From Streptomyces sp. BHT-5-2 (GTDB lineage: Bacteria > Actinomycetota > Actinomycetes > Streptomycetales > Streptomycetaceae), in NCBI RefSeq assembly GCF_019774615.1, contig NZ_CP081496.1, positions 186,001-250,000 on the forward strand: a stretch of DNA of 64,000 nt, read 5' to 3'. Below the pieces are notes generated by a model. The model was not told where the DNA came from, searched no databases, and saw only the letters and a list, made by a program, of their open reading frames with translations. Made by a program: the position numbers and the translations under genes. Numbering within the stretch: the stretch's first letter is position 1; every line of letters begins with the position of its first letter. Positions 46,222 to 55,118 of this stretch are shown one piece after another.

Positions 46222-48414
46222 TCAGCCCACCAGCTCCGCCACCTCGCGCATCAGGGCGTGCAGCCGGGGCGAGGCGGCCAGCTCCTCCAGGGTGTGCGGG
46301 CGGCCGTCGGGGCCGGCGATGGGCAGGCGCCAGTTGGGGTATTCCTGCCAGGTGCCGGGGAGGTTCTGCGGGCGGCGGTCGCCGACCGCGTCCGGGAGCC
46401 AGATGCCGACCATCCGCGCCGGGGTGCGCAGCAGGAAGCGGTGGACGGCCCTGACCACCGCCTCCTCGTCGCCGGCGCCCTCGGGCAGCAGGCCGTGGTG
46501 GGACAGCGCGCCGAGCCACTCGCGCAGCTCGTGGCCGGCCCGGGCGCGCTCCTGCTCGGGCGGGCCGGTGAGCAGGCCGAGGCGTGCGCGCAGGGCGACG
46601 TCGGCGCCGGCGAGCCGGGCGGCGGTGGGCGGCAGGTCGTGGGTGGTGACGGTGGCCAGGCAGCCGGCGCGCCACTCGTCGGGGGCGAGTATCCGGGCCT
46701 CCTCGGTGACCGCCCCCGGCGGCACCCGGCCGTCCACCGCCGCCGGGCCGTCCCCGTCGGCCGTCCCGCCCGCGTCGCCCGGCCGGTCCCCGTCGGCCCG
46801 GGCGCCGTTGCCGTAGTCCCGTTCGAACCACAGGACGGAGGTGCCGAGGACGCCGCGCTCGGCGAGGGCCTCGCGGACGCCGGGCTCGACGGTGCCGAGG
46901 TCCTCGCCGATCACGGCGGCCCCGGCCCGGTGGGCCTCCAGGGCGAGCACCGAGAGCATCGCCTCGCCGTCGTAGCGGACGTAGGCGCCGTCGGTCGGCG
47001 GCCGGCCCTCGGGGATCCACCAGAGCCGGAACAGGCCCATCACATGGTCGATGCGGAGCGCGCCGGCGTGCCGGAGCAGACCGCGCAGCAGCTCGCGGTA
47101 GGGGGCGTGGCCGGCGGCGGCCAGGGCGTCCGGGCGCCAGGGCGGCAGACCCCAGTCCTGGCCGCGGGAGTTGAAGGCGTCCGGCGGCGCCCCGACGGAC
47201 ATGCCGGCGGCGAACGCGTCCTGCCGGGCCCAGGTGTCGGCGCCACAGGGGTGGACGCCGACGGCGAGGTCGTGGACGAGGCCGACGGCCATCCCGGCCT
47301 CGCGGGCCGCGCGTTGGGCGGCGGCGAGCTGCTGGTCGGTGAACCAGGCGAGCCGGCAGTGGAAGTCGATGCGGTCCAGCAGGCGGTGGCGGACCCGGGC
47401 GGTCTCCGCGGAGCGGGGGTCGCGCAGACCGGCCGGCCAGCAGCGCCAGTCGGGGCCGTGCCGCTCGGCGAGCGCGCACCACGTGGCGTGGTCGTCCAGG
47501 GCCGGGCCCTGCTCGGCGAGGAAGTCGCAGTACGCGGCGCGCCGCCCGGGGCCGAGCGGGACGGCGCAGAGGAGTTCCAGGGCCCGGCGCTTGAGGTCCC
47601 AGACGGCGTCCCGGTCGATCAGTCCGCCGCGGTCGAGGACGGCGTCGCGCAACTCCCCGGCCCGGGCGGCCAGTTCGTCGGCCCGCGCGCGGGCGTCGCC
47701 GGCCAGGTGGGCGTACTCGGGGATCAGCTCGATCCGCAGGTGGACCGGGTCGGGGAAGCGGCGCGAGGAGGGGCGGTAGGGGGAGGGGTCGGTGGGCGGG
47801 CCGGGGACGGCCGCGTGCAGGGGGTTGAGCTGGACGAAACCGGTGCCCAGGGTGCGGCCGGACCAGGCGGCGAGGTCGGCGAGGTCCCCGAGGTCGCCCA
47901 TGCCCCAGGAGTGCCGGGAGAGCAGGGAGTAGAGCTGGACGAGGAAGCCGTGGCTGCGGCCGGGCGGGGCGGGCACGGTGCCGGGCGCGACGATCAGGCG
48001 GGCCCGGCCGGTGCGGCCGTCGGGGGCGGTGGCGTGGAGTTCGTGGACGCCGAGGGGCAGCTCGGCGAGCGCCGCCGGGTCCCGGGCGCCGCCGTGCGGG
48101 GCGCCGTCCCGTACTTCGGCGCCGACGAGCGCGCCGTCCTCGGTGCGGACGCTCAGGACGGTGCCGTCGGGGAGGGCGGGCAGCCGCGGCGGACGGCCGG
48201 CGCGGGCGGTGACGGTGGGCGGCAGCAGGGCGCTGCCGGCGGTCTCGTCGTGGGCGGCCAGGGCGGCGCGGACGGCCTCGGGGGTGGAGGCGTCGACACC
48301 CAGTGCGGCGAGCACCGCGACGACGGTGTCCTCGGAGACGTGGACGGTGCGGCCCGGTGCGGGCTCGTAGGACGTGGCGATGCCGTGGAGCCGGGCGAGC
48401 CGGGCGCGGCCCAT
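46222..48414 (-). CDS. malQ: 4-alpha-glucanotransferase (amylomaltase)
   Basis: GH77 enzyme transferring alpha-1,4-glucan chains in maltodextrin and glycogen metabolism. The 730-residue protein has an N-terminal extension of about 170 residues common in actinobacteria, then the catalytic barrel. Visible motifs are LRIDHVMGLFRLWWIP (nucleophile Asp), VIGEDLGTVEPGVREAL (acid/base Glu) and TTHDLPPTAA (third carboxylate). It lies 6 bp after an 86-aa ORF on the same strand and is probably co-transcribed with it. Confidence 0.95.
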   Translation of the reverse strand: MGRARLARLHGIATSYEPAPGRTVHVSEDTVVAVLAALGVDASTPEAVRAALAAHDETAGSALLPPTVTARAGRPPRLPALPDGTVLSVRTEDGALVGAEVRDGAPHGGARDPAALAELPLGVHELHATAPDGRTGRARLIVAPGTVPAPPGRSHGFLVQLYSLLSRHSWGMGDLGDLADLAAWSGRTLGTGFVQLNPLHAAVPGPPTDPSPYRPSSRRFPDPVHLRIELIPEYAHLAGDARARADELAARAGELRDAVLDRGGLIDRDAVWDLKRRALELLCAVPLGPGRRAAYCDFLAEQGPALDDHATWCALAERHGPDWRCWPAGLRDPRSAETARVRHRLLDRIDFHCRLAWFTDQQLAAAQRAAREAGMAVGLVHDLAVGVHPCGADTWARQDAFAAGMSVGAPPDAFNSRGQDWGLPPWRPDALAAAGHAPYRELLRGLLRHAGALRIDHVMGLFRLWWIPEGRPPTDGAYVRYDGEAMLSVLALEAHRAGAAVIGEDLGTVEPGVREALAERGVLGTSVLWFERDYGNGARADGDRPGDAGGTADGDGPAAVDGRVPPGAVTEEARILAPDEWRAGCLATVTTHDLPPTAARLAGADVALRARLGLLTGPPEQERARAGHELREWLGALSHHGLLPEGAGDEEAVVRAVHRFLLRTPARMVGIWLPDAVGDRRPQNLPGTWQEYPNWRLPIAGPDGRPHTLEELAASPRLHALMREVAELVG

Positions 48415-48420
48415 GGCGGC

Positions 48421-48681
48421 TCAGACCTCCATCGACTCCGTGCCCAGCCCGGTGGCCGTCGGTTCGCTGGTCAGCGGGAGTTCGGCGGTGATGGGGACCT
48501 CGCTGGTGAGCGGGGCGCTGTCGGCGAGCGGGGGCTCGCTGGTGAGCGGCGGCTCGGTGAAGCTGAACGAGCCGGAGCCCTCCAGGCCGGAGTCGGGGCC
48601 GGAGACCCCGTCGAAGAGCCCGGACTCACCGCCGGGTTTCGAGGCCAGGGCGTCGAGGAGCAACTGAGCGGATGCGGCCAC
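48421..48681 (-). CDS. Small acidic protein with PLTSE repeats, unknown
   Basis: I place the start at GTG 48681 because GGGAGG lies 6 nt upstream, giving 86 residues; ATG 48699 lacks such a site. After AASAQLLLDALASKP, the C-terminal half contains four degenerate copies of a PLTSE-type unit (PPLTSE, APLTSE, VPITAE, LPLTSE). It has no cysteine and no membrane segment. Third codon positions are almost all G/C in this frame, supporting real coding. It precedes malQ by 6 bp. No modifying-enzyme gene is adjacent, so a peptide-precursor role is only speculation. Confidence 0.6.
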   Translation of the reverse strand: MAASAQLLLDALASKPGGESGLFDGVSGPDSGLEGSGSFSFTEPPLTSEPPLADSAPLTSEVPITAELPLTSEPTATGLGTESMEV

Positions 48682-49202
48682 GAGGGGCCTCCCGTTCATC
48701 GGTAGTGGGACACGTCTGCCCTACCCAGTCGACACGACCGCAGACGTCTTCACCCAGCAAACGTGAGTCACGTCACAATACGGCCCCGACCGGCGATTTG
48801 ACGGCGAGGAGCGCCGCCCGACGCAGAGAACGGCGCGCGACGGGCCTCCGCGACGCAATTCCTGCGGCGACGGAAGGCTTGCGACCCGGCCGCCCCCGGG
48901 GAGGAAAGGGACGAACCGGCGGAGGGTAGGGGGCGCGCCCGAGGCCCGGTTGACACCCTCACCGCGACAATGGTGGGCTCACGGCCGAAGGTCTGTCCGA
49001 ACCGGTACCGACGGGTGGTGAACCCCCGGTTCCGTACCGCGCGCACCACGACCACCACACCCGCACCGCGGCTCCCGTCCGCCGGTCGGGCCCCCTGGCG
49101 CGCGGTGCCGCCGCGACGGCCGGACGACGCGATATATGACGGGGCACACAGGGGGAACCGGCGGGAGCCGGTGAGCACGAGAGACGGGGACGAGGAGCGA
49201 CC
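48682..49202. other. Intergenic region between the 86-aa ORF and the GH84 gene
   Basis: About 500 bp without a credible gene. It contains ACGTGA-G-TCACGT (48761-48773), a palindrome 80 bp upstream of the leftward ORF and a possible operator. GAGGAG at the far end serves the GH84 gene. Otherwise nothing recognised. Confidence 0.6.
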
Positions 49203-52200
49203 GTGCGAATCCGGGGCGTATGGGGCGGAAGAGCCGGTACGGGCAGGAGCGGCGGCCGGGCGCGGGTGGCGGGCACCACCGCACTGGCCGCGGCCGTCAT
49301 AGGAGGACTGCTCGGCGGCGTACCGGCCGCCCAGGCGGCCCCGGCGGACCCGGCGGCCGGCACCCCCGACCAGCCGGGCCGGCCGACCGACGCGGGCGTC
49401 CCGCCCGCGGTCTGGCCGCGCCCCCAGTCGGTGCGGCAGCTCGGCGCGGCGGTGCCGCTCGGCCCGGCGGCGGTGCTGGTGGCCGCGCCGGACACCGACC
49501 CGTACACCCTCGACGTGCTGCGCGGGCTGCTGCGGGAGGCCGGGGTGCGCACCGTGCGGCAGGCCGCGCCCGGCGACCGGCTGCCCGCGGACGGGCCGGT
49601 GCTGCTGGCCGGCGGGGCGCCCGCGGACGACGCCCTGCGGGCGCTGCGGGTACCGGCCCGCGGCGATCTGCCGTCCGGCGGCTACCGCCTGGCGGTGGGC
49701 CAGGTCGCCGGCCGGGACACCGTCGCGCTGGACGGCGTCGGCCCGGACGGCCTCTTCCACGCCGCGCAGACCCTGCGGCAGCTGGTCACCGAAGGCCAGG
49801 GCGGGGAGCCGCAGTTGGCCTCCGTGGTCGTCCGGGACTGGCCGGCCACCGGTGTGCGCGGCACCACCGAGGGCTTCTACGGGCAGCCGTGGAGCCGGGC
49901 GCAGCGGCTGGCCCAGCTGGACTTCATGGGCCGCACCAAGCAGAACCAGTACCTCTACGCCCCGGGCGACGACCCGTACCGGCAGGCGCGGTGGCGCGAC
50001 CCGTACCCGGCCGAGCAGCGGGCGGACTTCCGGGCCCTGGCCGAGCGGGCCCGTGCCAACCACGTCACCCTCGGCTGGGCGGTGGCGCCCGGCCAGGCGA
50101 TGTGCCTGTCCTCCGAGGACGACCTGCGGGCGCTGCGCCGCAAGGTGGACGCGATGTGGGCGCTGGGGGTGCGCTCCTTCCAGCTGCAGTTCCAGGACGT
50201 CAGCTACAGCGAGTGGCACTGCGCGGCCGACGCCGAGACCTTCGGGACCGGGCCGCAGGCCGCCGCCAAGGCGCAGGCCGGCGTCGCCAACGCGCTGGCC
50301 CGGCACCTCGCCGAGCGGCACCCCGGCGCCGCACCGCTGTCCCTGATGCCGACCGAGTACTACCAGGACGGGGCCACCGCCTACCGCGGCGCGCTGGCCG
50401 CGGCCCTCAACGACCGGGTCGAGGTGGCCTGGACCGGCGTCGGCGTGGTGCCGCGGACCATCACCGGCGGTGAACTGGCCGCCGCCCGCGCGGCGTTCGG
50501 CCACCCGCTGGTCACCATGGACAACTACCCCGTCAACGACTACGCCCAGGACCGGATCTTCCTCGGCCCCTACACCGGCCGCGAACCGGCCGTCGCCACC
50601 GGCTCGGCGGCGCTGCTCGCCAACGCCATGGAGCAGCCGCTGGCGTCCCGGATCCCGCTGTTCACCGCCGCCGACTACGCCTGGAACCCGCGCGACTACC
50701 GCCCCGCGCAGTCCTGGGCGGCTGCCGTCGACGACCTCGCCGGCGCCGACCCCGGGGCCCGTACGGCGCTGCGCACGCTGGCCGGGAACACCGCGTCGTC
50801 ACTGCTCGACGGCGAGGAGTCGGGATACCTCCGGCCGCTGATCGACCGCTTCTGGAAGACCCGCGCGGCGGCCGTCAACAGCGGCCGGCCCGGGGACGAC
50901 CCGGACTTCGCCGAGGCCGCACGGTCGCTGCGGGCCGCGTTCCGCACCATGAGCGCCGCGCCCCGGGGCCTGGCCTCCGACCTGCGGGCCGAAATCGGGC
51001 CGTGGGCCGAGCAGTTGGCCCGCTTCGGCGACGCCGGGGCGCAGGCCGTGGACACCCTGCTGGCACAGTCCCGGGACGACGGCGACGCGGCCTGGGCGGC
51101 GCAGCGCACGGTGCTGCGGCTGCGGACGCAGCTGGACGGCAGCCCGGCGACGGTCGGCAAGGGCGTGCTGGCGCCGTTCCTGGACCGCGCGATGACCGAG
51201 GCGGACGCCTGGACGGGCGCGCACGGCAACGTCCCGGCACCGGACCGGGGCGACGGCCGCACGGCGCTGACCGTGCCCTTCCCGCGCGTCAGGCCGCTGG
51301 CCGCGGTCGGCGCGCTCACCGATCCGGGCCCGGCGGCCGGCGCGGTCTCCCTGGAGGCGCATGTGCCGGGCTCCGGCTGGCAGCGCCTGGGCCCGCTGTC
51401 GGCGACCGGCTGGACGGAGGCCCGCACGGCCGGGCTGCGGGCCGACGCGGTGCGGCTGACCTGGGCCGGCAACACCCCGGCACCGTCCGTGCACGCGCTC
51501 ACGCCGTGGTTCGACGACACCCCGCAGGCCGGCCTGGAGCTGTCCCGGACCGAGACCGACGCCCAGACCGGCGGCCGGGCGGCGGTGGAGGCCCTGATCT
51601 CCTCCCGCCGCCCCGGCGAGGTGCACGGCCCGCTGGCGGTCACCGCCCCCAAGGGCTTCACCGTCCACGCGCCGAAGGAGGTGACCGCCCCGCGGGGCGG
51701 CACCGCGCTCGTCCCGGTGACCGTGGACATCCCCAAGGACACCCCCTCCGGGACGTACCAGGTCTCGGTCGCCTTCGCCGGCCGGCAGCAGAAGCTGACC
51801 CTGCGGGTCTTCCCGCCCACCGGCGGCCCCGATCTGGCGCGCGGCGCGGACACCTCCTCGTCCGGCGACGAGAACGACGACTTCCCGGCGTCCGCGGCCA
51901 CCGACGGCGACCCGAGGACCCGCTGGTCTTCCCCCGCCGAGGACGCCGCCTGGCTACAGTTCGCGCTGCCCCGCCCGACCCGGCTGGGCCTGGTGGTCCT
52001 GCACTGGCAGGACGCCTACGCGGCCGCCTACCGCGTCCAGGTCTCGTCCGACGGGCACACCTGGCGGACCGCCGCCACGGTCGCCGACGGCAAGGGCGGC
52101 CGGGAGGCGGTGCGGATGGACGCCGAGGACGCCCGCTACGTCCGGATCCAGGGCGACAAGCGGGCGACACGGTTCGGCTACTCGCTGTGGAGCGTGGAGG

Positions 52201-52223
52201 CGTACGCGGTGGCGGCAGGGTGA
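49203..52223 (+). CDS. Secreted GH84-like beta-N-acetylglucosaminidase/hyaluronidase with C-terminal F5/8 domain
   Basis: A 1006-residue exported protein. Signal peptide with hydrophobic core and AQA-A cleavage near residue 46. Then a GH20b/GH84 N-terminal domain (PPAVWPRPQSV; DGLFHAAQTLRQL), the catalytic barrel beginning VRGTTEGFYGQPWS, a helical region, an NEW3-like stretch and an F5/8 type C (CBM32) domain (WLQFALPRPTRLG). GH84 enzymes use an Asp-Asp pair; here the equivalent position reads FQDVSYSEW with Gln331-Asp332. Substrate could be GlcNAc-bearing glycans; activity needs testing. Confidence 0.85.
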   Translation: MRIRGVWGGRAGTGRSGGRARVAGTTALAAAVIGGLLGGVPAAQAAPADPAAGTPDQPGRPTDAGVPPAVWPRPQSVRQLGAAVPLGPAAVLVAAPDTDPYTLDVLRGLLREAGVRTVRQAAPGDRLPADGPVLLAGGAPADDALRALRVPARGDLPSGGYRLAVGQVAGRDTVALDGVGPDGLFHAAQTLRQLVTEGQGGEPQLASVVVRDWPATGVRGTTEGFYGQPWSRAQRLAQLDFMGRTKQNQYLYAPGDDPYRQARWRDPYPAEQRADFRALAERARANHVTLGWAVAPGQAMCLSSEDDLRALRRKVDAMWALGVRSFQLQFQDVSYSEWHCAADAETFGTGPQAAAKAQAGVANALARHLAERHPGAAPLSLMPTEYYQDGATAYRGALAAALNDRVEVAWTGVGVVPRTITGGELAAARAAFGHPLVTMDNYPVNDYAQDRIFLGPYTGREPAVATGSAALLANAMEQPLASRIPLFTAADYAWNPRDYRPAQSWAAAVDDLAGADPGARTALRTLAGNTASSLLDGEESGYLRPLIDRFWKTRAAAVNSGRPGDDPDFAEAARSLRAAFRTMSAAPRGLASDLRAEIGPWAEQLARFGDAGAQAVDTLLAQSRDDGDAAWAAQRTVLRLRTQLDGSPATVGKGVLAPFLDRAMTEADAWTGAHGNVPAPDRGDGRTALTVPFPRVRPLAAVGALTDPGPAAGAVSLEAHVPGSGWQRLGPLSATGWTEARTAGLRADAVRLTWAGNTPAPSVHALTPWFDDTPQAGLELSRTETDAQTGGRAAVEALISSRRPGEVHGPLAVTAPKGFTVHAPKEVTAPRGGTALVPVTVDIPKDTPSGTYQVSVAFAGRQQKLTLRVFPPTGGPDLARGADTSSSGDENDDFPASAATDGDPRTRWSSPAEDAAWLQFALPRPTRLGLVVLHWQDAYAAAYRVQVSSDGHTWRTAATVADGKGGREAVRMDAEDARYVRIQGDKRATRFGYSLWSVEAYAVAAG

Positions 52224-52230
52224 CGCGTCT

Positions 52231-52260
52231 GTGGCGGGGGCCCCTGGGAGCCCCCGCCAC
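52231..52260. terminator. Terminator between GH84 gene and HNH gene
   Basis: 11-bp stem GTGGCGGGGGC / GCCCCCGCCAC, 8-nt loop, between convergent genes. Confidence 0.75.
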
Positions 52261-52298
52261 ACCGGGACCGCCGTCCCGCATGACGCAAAAACCCGGAT

Positions 52299-52835
52299 CT
52301 ACGCCGATACGGCATCGATCCGGGCCAACGCGTCGTCCGCGCCGTACGGCTGCAAGTAGGGCAGCCAGCGCGGGTCCCTATGCCCCGTGCCGATGATGCG
52401 CCAGGCCAGTCCGGACGGCGGGGCGGGCTGATGACGCAGCCGCCAGCCGATCTCGGCGACATGGCGGTCGGCCTTGACGTGGTTGCAGCGCCGGCAGGCG
52501 GCGACGACGTTCTCCCAGGTGTGCTGGCCGCCGCGACTGCGCGGGATGACGTGGTCGACGCTGGTTGCGACGCCACCGCAGTACATACAACGCCCGCCGT
52601 CCCGGGCGAACAGCGCCCTACGGGTCAGCGGGACGGGGCCCCGAAAGGGCACTCTCACAAACCGCTTCAAGCGGACCACGCTCGGAGCCGGTATGACACG
52701 GGTCGCGCTGTGCATCAGGGCGCCGGATTCCTCAAGGCTGACGGCCTTCTCATTGAGGACGAGGATGAGCGCGCGGCGGAGCGGTACGACGCCGAGCGGC
52801 TCGTACGACGCATTGAGGACCAGGACATGCGGCAC
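52299..52835 (-). CDS. HNH endonuclease family protein
   Basis: GTG start with AAGGAGG 5 nt upstream, 178 residues. N-terminus PHVLVLNASYEPLGVVPLRRAL is typical of this conserved actinobacterial family. The HNH core is CMYCGG...DHVIPRSRGG...WENVVAACRRCNHVKADR, with two CxxC zinc pairs and the catalytic DH. Likely a DNA nuclease; its cellular role is not established. Divergent from the mscS gene. Confidence 0.9.
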   Translation of the reverse strand: MPHVLVLNASYEPLGVVPLRRALILVLNEKAVSLEESGALMHSATRVIPAPSVVRLKRFVRVPFRGPVPLTRRALFARDGGRCMYCGGVATSVDHVIPRSRGGQHTWENVVAACRRCNHVKADRHVAEIGWRLRHQPAPPSGLAWRIIGTGHRDPRWLPYLQPYGADDALARIDAVSA

Positions 52836-53124
52836 GGGTGCCTCCTTGTACGCCGGCGGCGCGTGGCTCGCGCCGGGACGATCTCCCCACAGTGTCCCCC
52901 GGTGCCTGGTCGGAGCGCCACCATGACCGGGTAACGGGCCGGAGGTGTTTTCGACCACAGGGTCGCAGACCCCTACGGATCCGGCTCATTCCGACCTTCT
53001 CGGAAGCTCCTTGATCGAACACAGGCGCGGTCCGCCCGCGTTGCCCCGTTAGTGTGGTAGGTCTGCCCGGCTTCTCGGGTCCCAGAGCGGGCCGGGCGTG
53101 CTGTCCCTCACGGAAGGTTCCGCT

Positions 53125-54210
53125 GTGTACTGGTCCGCCCCGTCGGCCGCCGCCGTGCCGCTGCGCACCGCCGCGTCCGGCTCCACCGGTCCGACCTCCC
53201 TCGACGAGGCCACCCAGAAGGCCACCAACGCCGCCGACTGGATACAGGCGAACTGGGGGACGTGGCTCACGTCCGGCCTGCAGATCGTCCTGATCATCGT
53301 GATCGCGGTGGTCCTGCGGCATGTGATACGCCGCACCATCACCAAGCTCATCGAGCGGATGAACCGCACCGCCGCCGCGGCCCAGCACACCGCGCTGGGC
53401 GGGCTGCTGGTCAACGCCGAGCGACGGCGGCAGCGGTCGGAGGCGATCGGCTCGGTGCTGCGCAGCGTCGCCTCGTTCGTGATCATGGGCACCGCCGCAC
53501 TGACCGTGCTCTCGGTGCTCCAGATCAACCTGGCGCCGCTGCTGGCCAGCGCCGGCGTGGCCGGTGTCGCGATCGGTTTCGGCGCCCGCAACCTCGTCAC
53601 CGACTTCCTCTCCGGCGTCTTCATGATCCTGGAGGACCAGTACGGCGTCGGCGACGAGATCGACGCGGGCGTGGCCACCGGCACGGTCATCGAGGTCGGC
53701 CTGCGGGTCACCAAGCTGCGCGGTGCCAACGGTGCGATCTGGTACATCCGCAACGGCGAGGTCAAGCGGATCGGCAACCTCAGCCAGGGCTGGTCCACCG
53801 CGAGTGTGGACGTGCTGATCGCCGCGGACCAGGACCTGGAGCGGGCCCGCACGGTGATCACCGACGCCGGCGAGGCGATGTCCAAGGCCGAGCCGTGGAA
53901 CGAGCAGCTGTGGGAGCCGGTGCAGGTGCTGGGCCTGAGCGAGGTGTCACTGGACACCGTCACGGTCGGCGTGTCGGCCAAGACCATGCCGGGCAAGGCG
54001 GCCGGCGTCGAGCGGGAGCTGCGCTGGCGCATCAAGCACGCGCTGGACGCGGCGGGCATACACCTCGCGCCGCGCCCGGCCGAGGAGGACGAGGCGGCGC
54101 CGGGCGACCCGTCCTCGGGGATCGCCGCCCCCTCGGCGCTCGGCAACCCGTCGTCGCCGCAGTCCCAGGCGACGACACCGATCCCGCCGCCGCAGCTGGA
54201 CAAGCAGTAG
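53125..54210 (+). CDS. Small-conductance mechanosensitive channel (MscS family)
   Basis: Membrane channel releasing solutes on hypo-osmotic shock. I choose GTG 53125 because GGAAGG lies 7 nt upstream, giving 361 residues; GTG 53098 is an alternative. Three membrane segments are followed by the Gly/Ala-rich pore helix (LLASAGVAGVAIGFGARNLVTDFL) and the beta domain (DQYGVGDEI, IWYIRNGEV). The C-terminal tail of about 45 residues is Pro/Ser-rich and acidic. The 290-bp upstream gap holds a probable promoter near 53050. Confidence 0.93.
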   Translation: MYWSAPSAAAVPLRTAASGSTGPTSLDEATQKATNAADWIQANWGTWLTSGLQIVLIIVIAVVLRHVIRRTITKLIERMNRTAAAAQHTALGGLLVNAERRRQRSEAIGSVLRSVASFVIMGTAALTVLSVLQINLAPLLASAGVAGVAIGFGARNLVTDFLSGVFMILEDQYGVGDEIDAGVATGTVIEVGLRVTKLRGANGAIWYIRNGEVKRIGNLSQGWSTASVDVLIAADQDLERARTVITDAGEAMSKAEPWNEQLWEPVQVLGLSEVSLDTVTVGVSAKTMPGKAAGVERELRWRIKHALDAAGIHLAPRPAEEDEAAPGDPSSGIAAPSALGNPSSPQSQATTPIPPPQLDKQ

Positions 54211-54239
54211 CCCCGTAGGCGGGGCCGGAGACGGACGAC

Positions 54240-54271
54240 GAGGCGCATGTGACCCAGATCACATGCGCCTC
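54240..54271 (+). terminator. Terminator after mscS
   Basis: Perfect 13-bp stem GAGGCGCATGTGA / TCACATGCGCCTC, loop CCCAGA, 29 bp past the stop. Confidence 0.85.
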
Positions 54272-54350
54272 TGTCATACGGGGCGCGGTCCCGCTTCGTG
54301 TCCACGGTGTCGGCACCAACGACACCAAGGACGGAGAAGGAGACTTCACC

Positions 54351-54689
54351 ATGAAGATCCGCAATCGCGTGGCCACGGGGGCCGTCGCTTCGGTTCTGAT
54401 GCTCGGCAGCGCGGGGGCCCTGACCGCCGCGGCCCCCGCGTCCGCCACGGCGCGGCCGCAGATCAAGAACGACCTCACCTGCACCACGAACTCCGACGGA
54501 CGCCGCGGCACCGCGGACTGCACCAACAACACCAACCGCACCATCGGCTTCCGGGTGACCGTGGTCTGCGGCTGGTGGCCCGACCAGACCGGCCCCTGGC
54601 GGACCCTCAACCCGGGCGCCCGGGACCACTCCGAGGCCACCTGCGACGGCGGCACCGGCGTCGGCAGCGTGGGCTGGGAAGAGGGCTGA
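54351..54689 (+). CDS. Small secreted protein with four cysteines, unknown
   Basis: ATG start with GAGAAGGAG upstream, 112 residues. The signal peptide has a basic start (MKIRNR), hydrophobic core and ASA-T cleavage near residue 34. The mature part of about 78 residues has four cysteines (LTCTT, ADCTN, VVCGW, ATCDG), probably two disulfides in a small beta-rich domain. I do not recognise the family; size and cysteine spacing are compatible with a secreted inhibitor or binding protein, but this is not shown. Confidence 0.78.
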   Translation: MKIRNRVATGAVASVLMLGSAGALTAAAPASATARPQIKNDLTCTTNSDGRRGTADCTNNTNRTIGFRVTVVCGWWPDQTGPWRTLNPGARDHSEATCDGGTGVGSVGWEEG

Positions 54690-55118
54690 GACCGGGCGAC
54701 GTACCCAACGGGCGGCCGGCGGGGCGGTGAGCCGACGGGGACGCCGGCCGGCCCGTGACCACGGGGGAACACAGAGACGGGGGATCAAGAAACACGGGGG
54801 ACACGGGGGACACGGGGGAACACCGAGGGGCGCGCCGGCCGACCGCCGGGCGCCCCTCTCTCCGCGCCGGGGCCGACCCCACCCGACCCCACCGGCCGCG
54901 TCCGCCCCGCCCCGCCCCGCCCCGGGCGTATGAAACCTCCGTCCGGGCCATTGACGCGCACCCGACGGCCGCCCTACTTTCCTTCCAGTAATTGGAAGGT
55001 TTCCTAACAGACACCTTCCGGTCGACGTCCGATCGACGTCCGATCGGTTCCCGGTCGTCGATTCCCGGTCGTCGGCTCCCGATCGGCATCCGCACGGAAC
55101 ACGGGGTGGGCAGTAACC
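54690..55118. other. csnR leader region with short repeats
   Basis: No gene seen in 429 bp. It carries 3 x 9-bp ACACGGGGG (54792-54818), 2 x 11-bp TCGACGTCCGA (55022-55043) and 2 copies of TTCCCGGTCGTCG (55048-55060, 55062-55074). The AT-rich operator region is at 54975-55010. Confidence 0.7.
54981..55008 (+). promoter_or_regulatory. Candidate ROK-repressor operator of the csn operon
   Basis: Two overlapping symmetric elements: CCTTCCA-GTAAT-TGGAAGG (54981-54999) and GGAAGGTTTCCTAAC (54994-55008). The GGAA/TTTCC half-sites resemble operators of streptomycete ROK repressors such as CsnR. It lies 110 bp before the csnR start in the only AT-rich stretch. Confidence 0.6.
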
